Shown here piece after piece: positions 34,508 to 43,159 of a stretch of DNA of 64,000 nt. A model generated the notes under the pieces. The model was not told where the DNA came from. It ran no database searches and saw nothing but the letters and a program-made list of their open reading frames with translations. Numbering within the stretch: the stretch's first letter is position 1; every line of letters begins with the position of its first letter. The stretch covers positions 5,554,501 through 5,618,500 of the forward strand of contig NZ_CP114786.1 of assembly GCF_027359675.1 (NCBI RefSeq), in the 5' to 3' direction. This DNA comes from Roseibium sp. Sym1 (GTDB taxonomy: Bacteria; Pseudomonadota; Alphaproteobacteria; Rhizobiales; Stappiaceae). A program made the position numbers and the translations under genes.

Positions 34508-37219
34508 ATGAACGTCGTCATTGTGGAATCGCCGGCGAAAGCCAAGACGATCAACAAATATCTAGGCTCCGACTACACGGTCCTGGCCTCCTACGGTCAC
34601 GTGCGCGACCTGCCGCCCAAGGACGGCTCGGTGCAGCCGGACGACAACTTCGCCATGAGCTGGCAGGTGGATTCGAAATCCCAGAAACGCCTCACGGAGA
34701 TCGCGAACGCGGTCAAGGAAGCCGACCGCCTCATTCTCGCGACCGACCCCGACCGCGAAGGCGAAGCGATTTCCTGGCACGTTCTGGAAGTTTTGCAGAA
34801 GAAGCGCGTCCTTAAGGACAAGCATGTCGAGCGGGTCGTGTTCAACGCCATCACCAAGAAGGCGATCCTGGAGGCGATGGACAATCCGCGCCAGCTCGAC
34901 ACGCCGCTGGTCGACGCCTACCTTGCGCGACGCGCGCTCGACTACCTGGTCGGCTTCACGCTGTCGCCGGTCCTGTGGCGCAAGCTGCCCGGCGCCCGCT
35001 CCGCCGGCCGTGTGCAATCCGTGGCCCTTCGGCTCATCTGCGACCGGGAAATGGAGATCGAGGTCTTCAACCCGCAGGAATACTGGTCGATCTTCGCCAA
35101 CATGAAGACACCTGCCGGCGACATGTTCCAGGCGGGGCTGACCGGCTTCGACGGCAGGAAGATCGGCCGCCTCGACATTACCAACGAGGCGGATGCCACC
35201 ACCATCCGCACCATGCTGGAAAGCGCCAGCTTCAAGGTCGACAGCGTCGCCTCCAAACCGGCGAAGCGCAATCCGGCCGCGCCCTTCACCACCTCGACGC
35301 TGCAGCAGGAAGCCTCCCGCAAACTCGGTTTTGCCGCATCACGCACCATGCAGGTTGCGCAGAAGCTCTACGAAGGCATTTCCATTGGCGGGGAAACCTC
35401 CGGCCTCATCACCTACATGCGTACCGACGGCGTGCAGATTGCCGGTGAAGCCATTGCCGCCGCCCGCTCGGTGATCGGCAAGGATTTCGGTGACAAGTAT
35501 GTCCCCGAAAAGCCGCGGGCCTATTCCTCCAAGGCGAAAAACGCACAGGAAGCCCACGAGGCCATCCGGCCGACCGATCTGTCCCGCCGCCCCAAGGACG
35601 TTGCCCCATTCCTCGACCAGGACCAGGCCAAGCTTTACGAGCTGATCTGGAAACGGACGATGGCCTCGCAGATGGAATCGGCCGTTCTGGAACGCACCAC
35701 CATCGAGATCCTGGCCGATGGCTCGGGCAAGCGTGCCAACCTGCGTGCCACCGGCTCCGTCGTGCGTTTCGACGGTTTCCTGGCGCTCTACCAGGAAAGC
35801 CGCGATGACGACGAGGACGAGAATTCCAAGCGCCTGCCCGCCGTCGACGAAGGCGCCGCGCTAACGGCCGCCTCGGTCGACGGCAAGTCGGACGCGATCG
35901 AAGCCTCGCAGCATTTCACCACACCGCCGCCGCGTTACACCGAGGCGAGCCTGGTGAAGAAGATGGAGGAGCTCGGCATCGGACGGCCGTCCACCTATGC
36001 CTCCACGCTGCAGACGCTGCGTGACCGCGACTATGTCGAGCTTGACAAGAAGCAGCTGGTGCCGATGGACAAGGGCCGCATCGTCACAGCCTTCCTGGAG
36101 AGCTTCTTCCAGCGCTATATCGAGTTCGATTTCACCGCGAGCCTGGAAGAGCAGCTCGACAAGATCTCCGCGGGCGAGCTGTCCTGGCAGGATGTGCTGC
36201 GCGACTTCTGGACCGGCTTTTCCGGCGCTGTCGACGAGATCAAGGACTTGCGCGTCGCCCAGGTCATCGATGCCCTCAACGAGCTGCTCGGTCCGCATAT
36301 CTTCCCGGCCAAGGAAGACGGCTCCGATCCGCGCAAGTGCCCGACCTGCGACAGCGGCCAGCTGTCCCTGAAGGTCAGCCGCTGGGGCGCCTTCATCGGC
36401 TGCTCCAACTACCCCGAATGCGGCTACACCCGCCAGCTGGGCAAGCCGAACGGCGAGAACGGCGATGCCGACGAGGGTCCGAAGGTGTTCGGCACCGACC
36501 CGGAAAGCGGTCTGGAAGTATCCCTGCGCACCGGCCGGTTCGGTCCCTATGTGCAACTCGGCAACGAGGCCAAGCCGAAGCGGTCCTCGCTTCCCAAGGG
36601 CTGGTCCGCGGCCGACATGGACCTGGAAAAGGCGCTGCAACTGCTGTCACTGCCACGCGAGGTCGGACCGCATCCCGAAGACGGCAAGATGATCACCGCC
36701 GGCATCGGCCGCTACGGTCCGTTCGTGCTGCACGAGGGAACCTACGCCAACCTGTCCACGCCGGACGAGGTCTTCTCCGTCGGCATCAACCGTGCCGTCG
36801 ATGCCCTGGCCGAGAAACGCGCCAAGGGTGGAGGCCGCCGCGGTGCCGCGGCGACGCCGCTGAAGGAACTGGGCGAGCATCCGGATGAAGGCGGGCCGGT
36901 CAACGTCTATGACGGACGCTACGGGCCATATGTCAAGCACGGCAAGATCAATGCGACCCTGCCCAAGGACAGCGATCCGACGGCGGTCACGCTGGAACAG
37001 GCGCTGGAGCTGATCGCTGCCAAGGCCGCCAAGGGCGGCACCAAGAAGAAGGCCGCCGCGAAGAAACCCGCCGCCAAGAAGACCGCTGCCAAAAAGGCCA
37101 ACGGCGAAGACAAGCCGGCGACGAAGAAAACGGCCTCCAAGAAGACGACCGCAAAAAAGGCCGAAAAGGCCGAGGTCGACACGTCGTCCGAAGAGGTTCC
37201 CTGGGATGATGCCACTTGA
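34508..37219 (+). CDS. topA: DNA topoisomerase I
   Basis: It relaxes negative supercoils by single-strand passage. The 903-residue protein has the TOPRIM domain (E7 in VESPAKA; TDPDREGEA), the catalytic tyrosine Y303 in ITYMRTDG, and one four-cysteine zinc finger (about residues 610-645, CPTCD...GCSNYPEC) where E. coli has three. It ends with three GRYGPYV-type C-terminal repeats and a Lys/Ala-rich tail (about 840-890). ATG 34508 begins the conserved MNVVIVESPAKAK. Its stop overlaps the TTG start of rnr. The 188 bases upstream should hold the promoter; no clear consensus was identified. Confidence 0.97.
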   Translation: MNVVIVESPAKAKTINKYLGSDYTVLASYGHVRDLPPKDGSVQPDDNFAMSWQVDSKSQKRLTEIANAVKEADRLILATDPDREGEAISWHVLEVLQKKRVLKDKHVERVVFNAITKKAILEAMDNPRQLDTPLVDAYLARRALDYLVGFTLSPVLWRKLPGARSAGRVQSVALRLICDREMEIEVFNPQEYWSIFANMKTPAGDMFQAGLTGFDGRKIGRLDITNEADATTIRTMLESASFKVDSVASKPAKRNPAAPFTTSTLQQEASRKLGFAASRTMQVAQKLYEGISIGGETSGLITYMRTDGVQIAGEAIAAARSVIGKDFGDKYVPEKPRAYSSKAKNAQEAHEAIRPTDLSRRPKDVAPFLDQDQAKLYELIWKRTMASQMESAVLERTTIEILADGSGKRANLRATGSVVRFDGFLALYQESRDDDEDENSKRLPAVDEGAALTAASVDGKSDAIEASQHFTTPPPRYTEASLVKKMEELGIGRPSTYASTLQTLRDRDYVELDKKQLVPMDKGRIVTAFLESFFQRYIEFDFTASLEEQLDKISAGELSWQDVLRDFWTGFSGAVDEIKDLRVAQVIDALNELLGPHIFPAKEDGSDPRKCPTCDSGQLSLKVSRWGAFIGCSNYPECGYTRQLGKPNGENGDADEGPKVFGTDPESGLEVSLRTGRFGPYVQLGNEAKPKRSSLPKGWSAADMDLEKALQLLSLPREVGPHPEDGKMITAGIGRYGPFVLHEGTYANLSTPDEVFSVGINRAVDALAEKRAKGGGRRGAAATPLKELGEHPDEGGPVNVYDGRYGPYVKHGKINATLPKDSDPTAVTLEQALELIAAKAAKGGTKKKAAAKKPAAKKTAAKKANGEDKPATKKTASKKTTAKKAEKAEVDTSSEEVPWDDAT

Positions 37220-39534
37220 GCGCAAAACGCATTAACACGCGCAAACATACCAAACGCAAACACGCCAAGGTGCCCGGTGAAATGCCCTCGCGCGAGGACA
37301 TTCTCGCCTTTGTGGCCGACAATCCGGGACGGGCGGGCAAGCGCGAGATTGCCCGCCATTTCGGTATCGTCGGCGGTGCCCGGGTCCAGCTGAAAAAGAT
37401 GCTCAAGGACCTGGCCGATGACGGCCTGGTCGAAAAGCGCAACAAGCGCATGATCCGGCCAGGAGACCTGCCGCCCGTGTTTGTCGCCAGTCTGGGAGCG
37501 CGCGACCGCGACGGTGAACTTCTTGGAACACCGGTCGACTGGGACGACGAAGCCGGCGAGCCGCCCAAGATCCTGATCCTGACAGGCAAGACCAAGGCGA
37601 CCCAGCCGGGTCTTGGCGACCGCGTATTGATCCGCCTGACGGAGGCGGAGGCAGGTCCGGAGGCGGCATACGCCGCCCGGGTCATCAGGGTGCTGGAAAA
37701 GAAACAGGGGGCCGTCCTCGGCATCCTGCGCAAGCGCGACGGCGACAGGCCGCCCTATCTGGAACCGATCGACAGGAAGCAACGCGAGCTGGACGTCGAC
37801 CCGACCGACCTCAAGGACGCCGACGACGGCGACCTCGTCAGCGTACAGGTATCCCGCTCAGGTCGATACGGACACCCGCGCGCGTCGATTGTCGAGCGCT
37901 TCGGCTCACTGAAGTCGGAAAAGGCGGTCTCGGAAATCGCCCTGCAGTCCCATGGCATACCGCATGTCTTTCCGGCGGCCGTCGAGGCCCAGGCCGAGAG
38001 CGCCAAGCCGGTCGAAACGCTCGGCAAGCGCGAGGACTGGCGCCAGATCCCGCTGATCACCATCGATCCGCCCGACGCCAAGGACCATGACGACGCGGTC
38101 TTCGCGGAGGCCGACGAGGACCCGCAGAACGAAGGCGGTCACATCGTCTACGTCGCCATCGCAGATGTCGCCCATTACGTGACCCCGGGCTCGCCGATGG
38201 ACAGGGAGGCGAACCTGCGCGGCAACTCGGTCTATTTCCCGGACCGGGTCATTCCGATGTTGCCGGAGCGGATCTCCAACCAGCTCTGTTCGCTCCGGGA
38301 AAAGGAAGACAAGCCGGCACTCGCCGTGCGCATGGTCTTCGACAAGACCGGCCGCAAGACCGGCCACACGTTCCACCGGGTGCTGATGCGCTCGGCCGCC
38401 AAACTGTCCTACATCCAGGCGCAGAAGGCGATCGACGGTGTCACGGACGAGAAGACGGAAACGATCCTCGACGGCATCCTGAAGCCGCTCTGGGCGGCTT
38501 ACGCGGTGCTGCAGAAGGGACGTGACGCGCGCGAACCGCTGGACCTGGACCTGCCGGAACGCAAGATCAAGCTGAAGGAAGACGGCACGGTCGACCATGT
38601 TTACGTGCCCGAGCGGCTCGATGCGCACAAGCTGATCGAGGAGTTCATGATCCAGGCGAATGTCGCGGCGGCAGAAACCCTGGAGAAGAAAAAGTCTCCC
38701 CTGCTCTACCGGATCCACGACGCCTCGACGCCGGAGAAGCTGGAAAGCCTCAAGGATTTCCTGTCCACGCTCAACATGAAGCTGCCCTCCTCCGGCGGCC
38801 TCAGGCCCTCGGTGTTCAATGGCATTCTGGCGAAGGTCAAGAACACGCCCCAGGCACATCTCGTCAACGAGGTGGTGCTGCGCAGCCAGGCCCAGGCAGA
38901 ATACGCGCCGCAGAATATCGGTCATTTCGGCCTCAACCTGCGTCGCTACGCCCACTTCACCTCGCCCATCCGCCGTTATGCCGACCTGATCGTGCACCGG
39001 GGTCTGATCTCGGCGCTCGGGCTTGGCAAGGACGGACTTCCGGAGGGCATCGAAGGCAAGCTGGAAGCCATCGGCGCGGAAATCTCCGGAGCGGAACGCC
39101 GCGCGATGCTGGCGGAACGCGACACGATCGACCGGCTGATCGCCCTGTGGATGAGTGACCAGATCGGGGCAACCTTCCAGGGACGCATCGCCGGTGTCGT
39201 GAAATCCGGCCTGTTCGTGCGTCTGGAAGAGACCGGTGCAGACGGCTTTGTGCCGGCCTCCACCATCGGCCTGGATTATTACCGATACGACGAAGGGTCG
39301 CATGCCCTGATAGGTGACAAAACCGGCGAGACCTACCAACTTGGCGATCAGGTCGAGGTCAGGCTCGTGGAAGCGGCACCCTTTGCCGGAGCGCTGACTT
39401 TCGAAATGCTCAGTCACGGACGCAATGCCGGAAAGCGCATTCGAAAGGGAGCTCCCAAGGCCCGGCGTGGTCCGCCCAAGGGCAAACGCGGCCCGGCCTC
39501 CTCGAAAAACAAGGGTCGAAGGAGATCTTCGTGA
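37216..39534 (+). CDS. rnr: Ribonuclease R
   Basis: A 772-residue 3'-to-5' exoribonuclease of the RNase II/R family that degrades structured RNA. Domains in order: basic N-terminus with helix-turn-helix (about 20-80), cold-shock RNA-binding part, RNB catalytic domain (about 270-600) with the metal site DPPDAKDHDDAVF, C-terminal S1 domain (about 655-735, FQGRIAGVVKSGLFVRLEE), and a basic tail (KARRGPPKGKRGP). The TTG start at 37216 overlaps the topA stop; ATG 37282 is an alternative, but it would remove the basic N-terminus seen in relatives. Confidence 0.95.
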   Translation: MSAKRINTRKHTKRKHAKVPGEMPSREDILAFVADNPGRAGKREIARHFGIVGGARVQLKKMLKDLADDGLVEKRNKRMIRPGDLPPVFVASLGARDRDGELLGTPVDWDDEAGEPPKILILTGKTKATQPGLGDRVLIRLTEAEAGPEAAYAARVIRVLEKKQGAVLGILRKRDGDRPPYLEPIDRKQRELDVDPTDLKDADDGDLVSVQVSRSGRYGHPRASIVERFGSLKSEKAVSEIALQSHGIPHVFPAAVEAQAESAKPVETLGKREDWRQIPLITIDPPDAKDHDDAVFAEADEDPQNEGGHIVYVAIADVAHYVTPGSPMDREANLRGNSVYFPDRVIPMLPERISNQLCSLREKEDKPALAVRMVFDKTGRKTGHTFHRVLMRSAAKLSYIQAQKAIDGVTDEKTETILDGILKPLWAAYAVLQKGRDAREPLDLDLPERKIKLKEDGTVDHVYVPERLDAHKLIEEFMIQANVAAAETLEKKKSPLLYRIHDASTPEKLESLKDFLSTLNMKLPSSGGLRPSVFNGILAKVKNTPQAHLVNEVVLRSQAQAEYAPQNIGHFGLNLRRYAHFTSPIRRYADLIVHRGLISALGLGKDGLPEGIEGKLEAIGAEISGAERRAMLAERDTIDRLIALWMSDQIGATFQGRIAGVVKSGLFVRLEETGADGFVPASTIGLDYYRYDEGSHALIGDKTGETYQLGDQVEVRLVEAAPFAGALTFEMLSHGRNAGKRIRKGAPKARRGPPKGKRGPASSKNKGRRRSS

Positions 39535-39995
39535 CGGTCCGTTACGAAATGCACGAGAAACTGGAGGCGCCCGAAGCGCCGGCCGAACGGCCACGCCGCA
39601 AGGTGCTGGCCGCCATGCTTCGTGGCGCACAGAACCGCTGCATGAATTGCGGCAAGGGCCATATCTTTGACGGTTTCCTGACAAGCTGTCATGCCTGTTC
39701 CGTATGCGGCGAAGAAATCCATCATCACCGCGCGGACGACGCCCCGCCCTATTTCACAATCACCATTGTCGGCCACATTGTCATTCCCGCTCTGCTGCTG
39801 GTCGAGGTGCTCTGGCGTCCCGCCCTGTGGATCCACATGTCGCTCTGGGTGCCGCTGACGCTCCTCCTGTGCTTCGGCCTCATGCGGCCCATCAAGGGCG
39901 CCCTGATCGGTTTGCAATGGGCGCTCTATATGCACGGGTTCGATCCGGACGCGGAAGACGACCTGCCGCCGATGCCTGCCGAAAGGACTTCATGA
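39531..39995 (+). CDS. DUF983 zinc-ribbon membrane protein
   Basis: A 154-residue protein of the DUF983 family: a cytoplasmic zinc ribbon with paired cysteines (CMNCGKG and CHACSVCG, about 37-60) followed by two membrane helices (about 78-95 and 103-122). Function unknown. GTG 39531 lies inside the rnr stop and its own stop overlaps the Nudix start, so it is the middle of a coupled rnr-DUF983-Nudix unit. Confidence 0.9.
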   Translation: MTVRYEMHEKLEAPEAPAERPRRKVLAAMLRGAQNRCMNCGKGHIFDGFLTSCHACSVCGEEIHHHRADDAPPYFTITIVGHIVIPALLLVEVLWRPALWIHMSLWVPLTLLLCFGLMRPIKGALIGLQWALYMHGFDPDAEDDLPPMPAERTS

Positions 39996-40738
39996 CCGGC
40001 TCATTTGAAAAACGGTTGGCCAAGGACGAAAAGGCGGGCGACTTCCCGTATATCCGGCCGAAGGATGCGGCGACGCTTCTCATTCTGGACCGGGATACGT
40101 CGGGAAAGGTGCGCCTTCTGATGGGCCGGCGGCATATGCGCCACACGTTCATGCCGGGAAAATTCGTCTTTCCCGGTGGCCGGGTCGATCCGTCGGATTC
40201 GCGCGTCGCCAATGTCCTGCCCTATCATCCCGATGTGGAAGCCAAGCTGTTCAAGGACCTGAAGAACGCCAGAACGGCTGCCCGCGTGCGTGCGCTTGCG
40301 CTGGCGGCAATCCGCGAGACCTACGAGGAAGCCGGCGTCTTCGTCGGGCGGAAGGCCTCAGACACCTCCCTGCGCCTCGGAGCCGGTTTTGAGGCATTTG
40401 CGGAACGCGGCATCCAGCCGGACCTCGGCGGCCTGCGCCTGATTGCAAGGGCGATCACACCACCGCAGCGCCCGAGGCGCTTCGACACCCGTTTCCTGGC
40501 CGTGTGGGCCGATGCCGTTGCCGACCGGTTGCCGGAGGGCCACGGCCCGTCCGGCGAGCTTGAGGACTGCGCCTGGCTGACCTTCGATGAAGCCCGCGAG
40601 AAGGAACTGCCGATGATCACCAACAAGATCCTTGGCGATCTGGAGGACCGGCTGGCGGCCGATCCGGACCTGACGCCGACAACACCGGTGCCATATTATT
40701 TCTTCCGCAAGGGCGGTTTTGTGAAGGACGAGATCTGA
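39992..40738 (+). CDS. Nudix hydrolase with interrupted Nudix box
   Basis: A 248-residue Nudix-fold hydrolase. The Nudix box is split: GG at 62-63 (FPGGRVDPSD) and the catalytic half RETYEEAG at 108-115, about 30 residues further apart than the standard spacing. This resembles the NUDT19-like branch, whose mammalian members act on coenzyme A derivatives. ATG 39992 overlaps the DUF983 stop (ATGA). An open frame back to 39704 is a shadow of the previous gene. Substrate unknown. Confidence 0.88.
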   Translation: MTGSFEKRLAKDEKAGDFPYIRPKDAATLLILDRDTSGKVRLLMGRRHMRHTFMPGKFVFPGGRVDPSDSRVANVLPYHPDVEAKLFKDLKNARTAARVRALALAAIRETYEEAGVFVGRKASDTSLRLGAGFEAFAERGIQPDLGGLRLIARAITPPQRPRRFDTRFLAVWADAVADRLPEGHGPSGELEDCAWLTFDEAREKELPMITNKILGDLEDRLAADPDLTPTTPVPYYFFRKGGFVKDEI

Positions 40739-40928
40739 ACATTCGCGAATTCGGTGAACGACGGTAGCCGCGACGGTCAAAAAGCGCCGCGGAACCAAAG
40801 CAAGCGCTTGACTTTCACGCCATGATGAGTAGGTTGCGCGCTGATTTCAGACATTGGGGCAGATTCCTCGCCAGCCCATCTGGCCACAAGAACTCTTTGC
40901 CCGACAACAAAGAACAGGAACCACGGCC

Positions 40929-41096
40929 ATGGCCAAGGCGACAACAATCAAGATCAAGCTGCTCTCCACGGCGGACACCGGTTTCTTCTATGTCACCAAG
41001 AAGAACTCCCGCACGATGACCGAGAAGATGGTCAAGAACAAATACGACCCGATTGCGAAGAAGCATGTCGAGTTCAAGGAAGCCAAGATCAAGTAA
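40929..41096 (+). CDS. rpmG: 50S ribosomal protein L33
   Basis: A 55-residue L33 of the zinc-free type (no CxxC pairs), opening [24 protein letters not shown] lies upstream of ATG 40929. The previous Nudix gene ends 190 bases before, and a strong terminator follows at 41122, so it is probably a single-gene unit. In several Hyphomicrobiales rpmG follows divK-pleD; here divK is nearby but on the opposite strand and pleD is absent. Confidence 0.95.
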   Translation: MAKATTIKIKLLSTADTGFFYVTKKNSRTMTEKMVKNKYDPIAKKHVEFKEAKIK

Positions 41097-41121
41097 TCTT
41101 CGCTTCCGAGCCTGTATCAAG

Positions 41122-41148
41122 AACCCGCCGGCGACGGCGGGTTTTTTG
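41122..41148 (+). terminator. Rho-independent terminator of rpmG
   Basis: AACCCGCC (41122-41129) and GGCGGGTT (41136-41143) form the stem with loop GGCGAC, directly followed by a T run. It lies 25 bases after the rpmG stop. Confidence 0.92.
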
Positions 41149-41541
41149 TTTCAGGAAAGGCGCTTGTGCCGCGGCACGCATGGCTTGCGGACATACGGCA
41201 AACAAACGGTGCCTACCGCCCGGGGGCGGACAAATTCACGTCACGATTTCGGTGAAAGAATTAGTGGTCGGCGGGAACACGGCATTCGAGGAGGCCACTC
41301 ATCGGCCGGTTCCCTGCCGACCTGCCCCACGGACCCAGGAGATGCGGCGGACCTGAGCACTCCGAGGGGAAACTGTTTTGCCAACTGACGTCCGGTCACA
41401 CATGACCACGTCAATGACCCGATCAGGAAAACTCCTAATCTTCGGCCACACTACCCTATTGTAACCCGAATGCAATATTTTCCATAAAATATGCACAGAA
41501 ACAATGCCGTTTTAGTAAATCCGTAACCTTAATGTGAACTG
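41149..41541. other. Gene-free stretch between rpmG and divK
   Basis: About 390 bases with no ORF of coding character on either strand. The first half is GC-rich, the second (about 41440-41530) AT-rich. In related genomes a pleD response regulator occupies the space between divK and rpmG; no recognisable remnant of it is seen here. An undetected small RNA cannot be excluded. Confidence 0.6.
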
Positions 41542-41567
41542 AAAAGCGCCTGCGGAGCAGGTGTTTT
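41542..41567 (-). terminator. Probable terminator of divK
   Basis: On the minus strand AAAACACCTGC-TCC-GCAGGCGCTTTT forms an imperfect hairpin (two mismatches) ending in a T run, about 87 bases after the divK stop. The position and tail fit a divK terminator. Confidence 0.6.
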
Positions 41568-41653
41568 CCCGTAGCACAGCCGTCGGCACAGCCTGACCCG
41601 TCGTGAAACCTTGACCAGAACTTGCCTGCAAAAGGCCATCACGCCTGTTTCAA

Positions 41654-42025
41654 TCAGGCCTCGCCGAGATAGGCGCGTACCGTTTCCAGGAACTTCGCAA
41701 CCGAGATCGGTTTGGAGATATAGGCCTCGCAACCGCCCTGGCGGATGCGTTCCTCGTCGCCCTTCATGGCGAAGGCCGTCACCGCGATCACCGGAATGGA
41801 AGCGATATCCTCGTCTTCCTTGATCCACTTGGTGACTTCCAGGCCGGACACTTCCGGCAGTTGAATGTCCATCAGGATCAGGTCGGGGTGATGCTCGCGC
41901 GCGAGGCGCAGGGCCTCGATGCCGGTCCGGGTCTGCAGGGTGTTGTAGCCGTGGGCTTCGAGCAGATCATGAAACAACTTCATGTTCAGCTCGTTGTCTT
42001 CTACGATCAACACCGATTTTGCCAT
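41654..42025 (-). CDS. divK: Single-domain response regulator DivK
   Basis: A 123-residue receiver domain nearly identical in pattern to Caulobacter Div[21 protein letters not shown], phospho-acceptor D53 in [23 protein letters not shown] and [13 protein letters not shown]. DivK relays polarity and cell-cycle signals by controlling the histidine kinases DivJ/PleC and the CtrA pathway through DivL. It is divergent from a DUF3572 gene, a common alphaproteobacterial arrangement. The usual downstream partner pleD (a GGDEF response regulator) is not next to it. Confidence 0.95.
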   Translation of the reverse strand: MAKSVLIVEDNELNMKLFHDLLEAHGYNTLQTRTGIEALRLAREHHPDLILMDIQLPEVSGLEVTKWIKEDEDIASIPVIAVTAFAMKGDEERIRQGGCEAYISKPISVAKFLETVRAYLGEA

Positions 42026-42163
42026 AAGTCCGGCCCTTTACCCGGCCTTGCGCCGGTCCCATTTATCTTGTCGCGACGCATTCCCGTCCGCGGTAGAACC
42101 CTTCCCCGGTCCACATCAGATGTCTTCTAACCCGGAATCGTTTCAGAAAGGCAAAAAAACACA

Positions 42164-42463
42164 ATGAAAAATCTACAGGGGAAGTCATTGTCCGTTGAAG
42201 AAGCACAAGGAATTGCCACTGAAGCCCTGCTCCAGCTCAGCAAAGAGCCGGAGCAGATCGGCCGGTTTCTGGCCGTTTCCGGAATTGGCCCTGAAATGAT
42301 TCGGGAGGCGGCCGGAGAACCAGGTTTTCTTGCAGGAGTTCTTGAGTTCTACATGATGGACGAGACACTTCTGCTTGCCTTTTGCGAGAATGCGGGTATC
42401 CGGCCGACAATGATCGCGGCCGCACGGTATGCCCTGGCCGGTGGAGACGAGAACCATGCCTGA
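42164..42463 (+). CDS. DUF3572 protein
   Basis: A 99-residue helical protein of the DUF3572 family (core EAQGIATEALLQL...RFLAVSGIGPEMIREAA), small, acidic and without membrane segments. Members are found next to divK in alphaproteobacteria; function unknown. The next gene starts inside its last codons (42456), so the two are coupled. Confidence 0.88.
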   Translation: MKNLQGKSLSVEEAQGIATEALLQLSKEPEQIGRFLAVSGIGPEMIREAAGEPGFLAGVLEFYMMDETLLLAFCENAGIRPTMIAAARYALAGGDENHA

Positions 42464-43121
42464 GCCCACCCCCGTGCTGCCGGAAGTGCTGGTACAGATC
42501 CAGGCGCTGCCCACCTCGTCGCGACCGCTGATCATCTGCGATGTCGACGAGGTGATCCTGCATCTGACCACCCATCTTGAAGATTTCCTGCACGCGCGGG
42601 ACCTCCTGTTCCTGAAACATGAATACAGGCTGACTGGCAACATCGGCAGGCGGAGCGACCGTCGGCCGCTGGGCGCCGACGACGTCAAGCGCCACCTGCT
42701 GGCGTTCTTCGACGAAGTCAGCCACCGGCAGGACATGGTGCCCGGCGCCGATGCAGCGCTGAATTCTTTGGCGGAAACCTGGGACATTGTTCTCCTGACC
42801 AACCTGCCCGGCGGCCACAACAAGCCGGCGCGGGAAAAGCTGCTCGGCGGCATGGGCATACCGTATCCCGTCCTGACCAATTCCGGCCCGAAGGGCGGTG
42901 CCGTCGCGGCCCTCGCCGCTGGCAGGCCGGCACCGGTCGTCTTCATCGACGACAGCCCGACCAATCACGTGTCGGTCAACGCCTCCCTGCCCTCGGCCCG
43001 CCAGGTCCAGTTCATTGCCGATCCGCGGTTCCGCTCCAGCATGCAACAGGCTGATCATATCGATCTGCTCACGGGCGATTGGCAGGAGACGGCTTCCTTC
43101 ATCGGCGATATTCTGCCCTGA
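42456..43121 (+). CDS. HAD-superfamily hydrolase
   Basis: A 221-residue HAD phosphatase-like protein. The nucleophile motif is IICDVDEVI (about 25-33), motif II is LLTNLP, the lysine motif is near GPKGG, and motif IV is [10 protein letters not shown]. The second Asp position of DxD is present in DVD. Substrate unknown. ATG 42456 overlaps the end of the DUF3572 gene. An in-frame ATG at 42429 further inside that gene is less likely. It is followed by dinB after 38 bases. Confidence 0.85.
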   Translation: MPEPTPVLPEVLVQIQALPTSSRPLIICDVDEVILHLTTHLEDFLHARDLLFLKHEYRLTGNIGRRSDRRPLGADDVKRHLLAFFDEVSHRQDMVPGADAALNSLAETWDIVLLTNLPGGHNKPAREKLLGGMGIPYPVLTNSGPKGGAVAALAAGRPAPVVFIDDSPTNHVSVNASLPSARQVQFIADPRFRSSMQQADHIDLLTGDWQETASFIGDILP

Positions 43122-43159
43122 CGCGCTCGCGCAGCGCAGAGCCATCGAAGCCGGATCCC

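Noticed and set aside
37906..39684. 592-codon minus-strand frame opposite rnr
   Set aside because: Shadow of RNase R; low-complexity Arg/His/Gly translation.
41149..41541. Degraded pleD gene
   Set aside because: None of the frames shows GGDEF or receiver motifs; the stretch appears simply non-coding.
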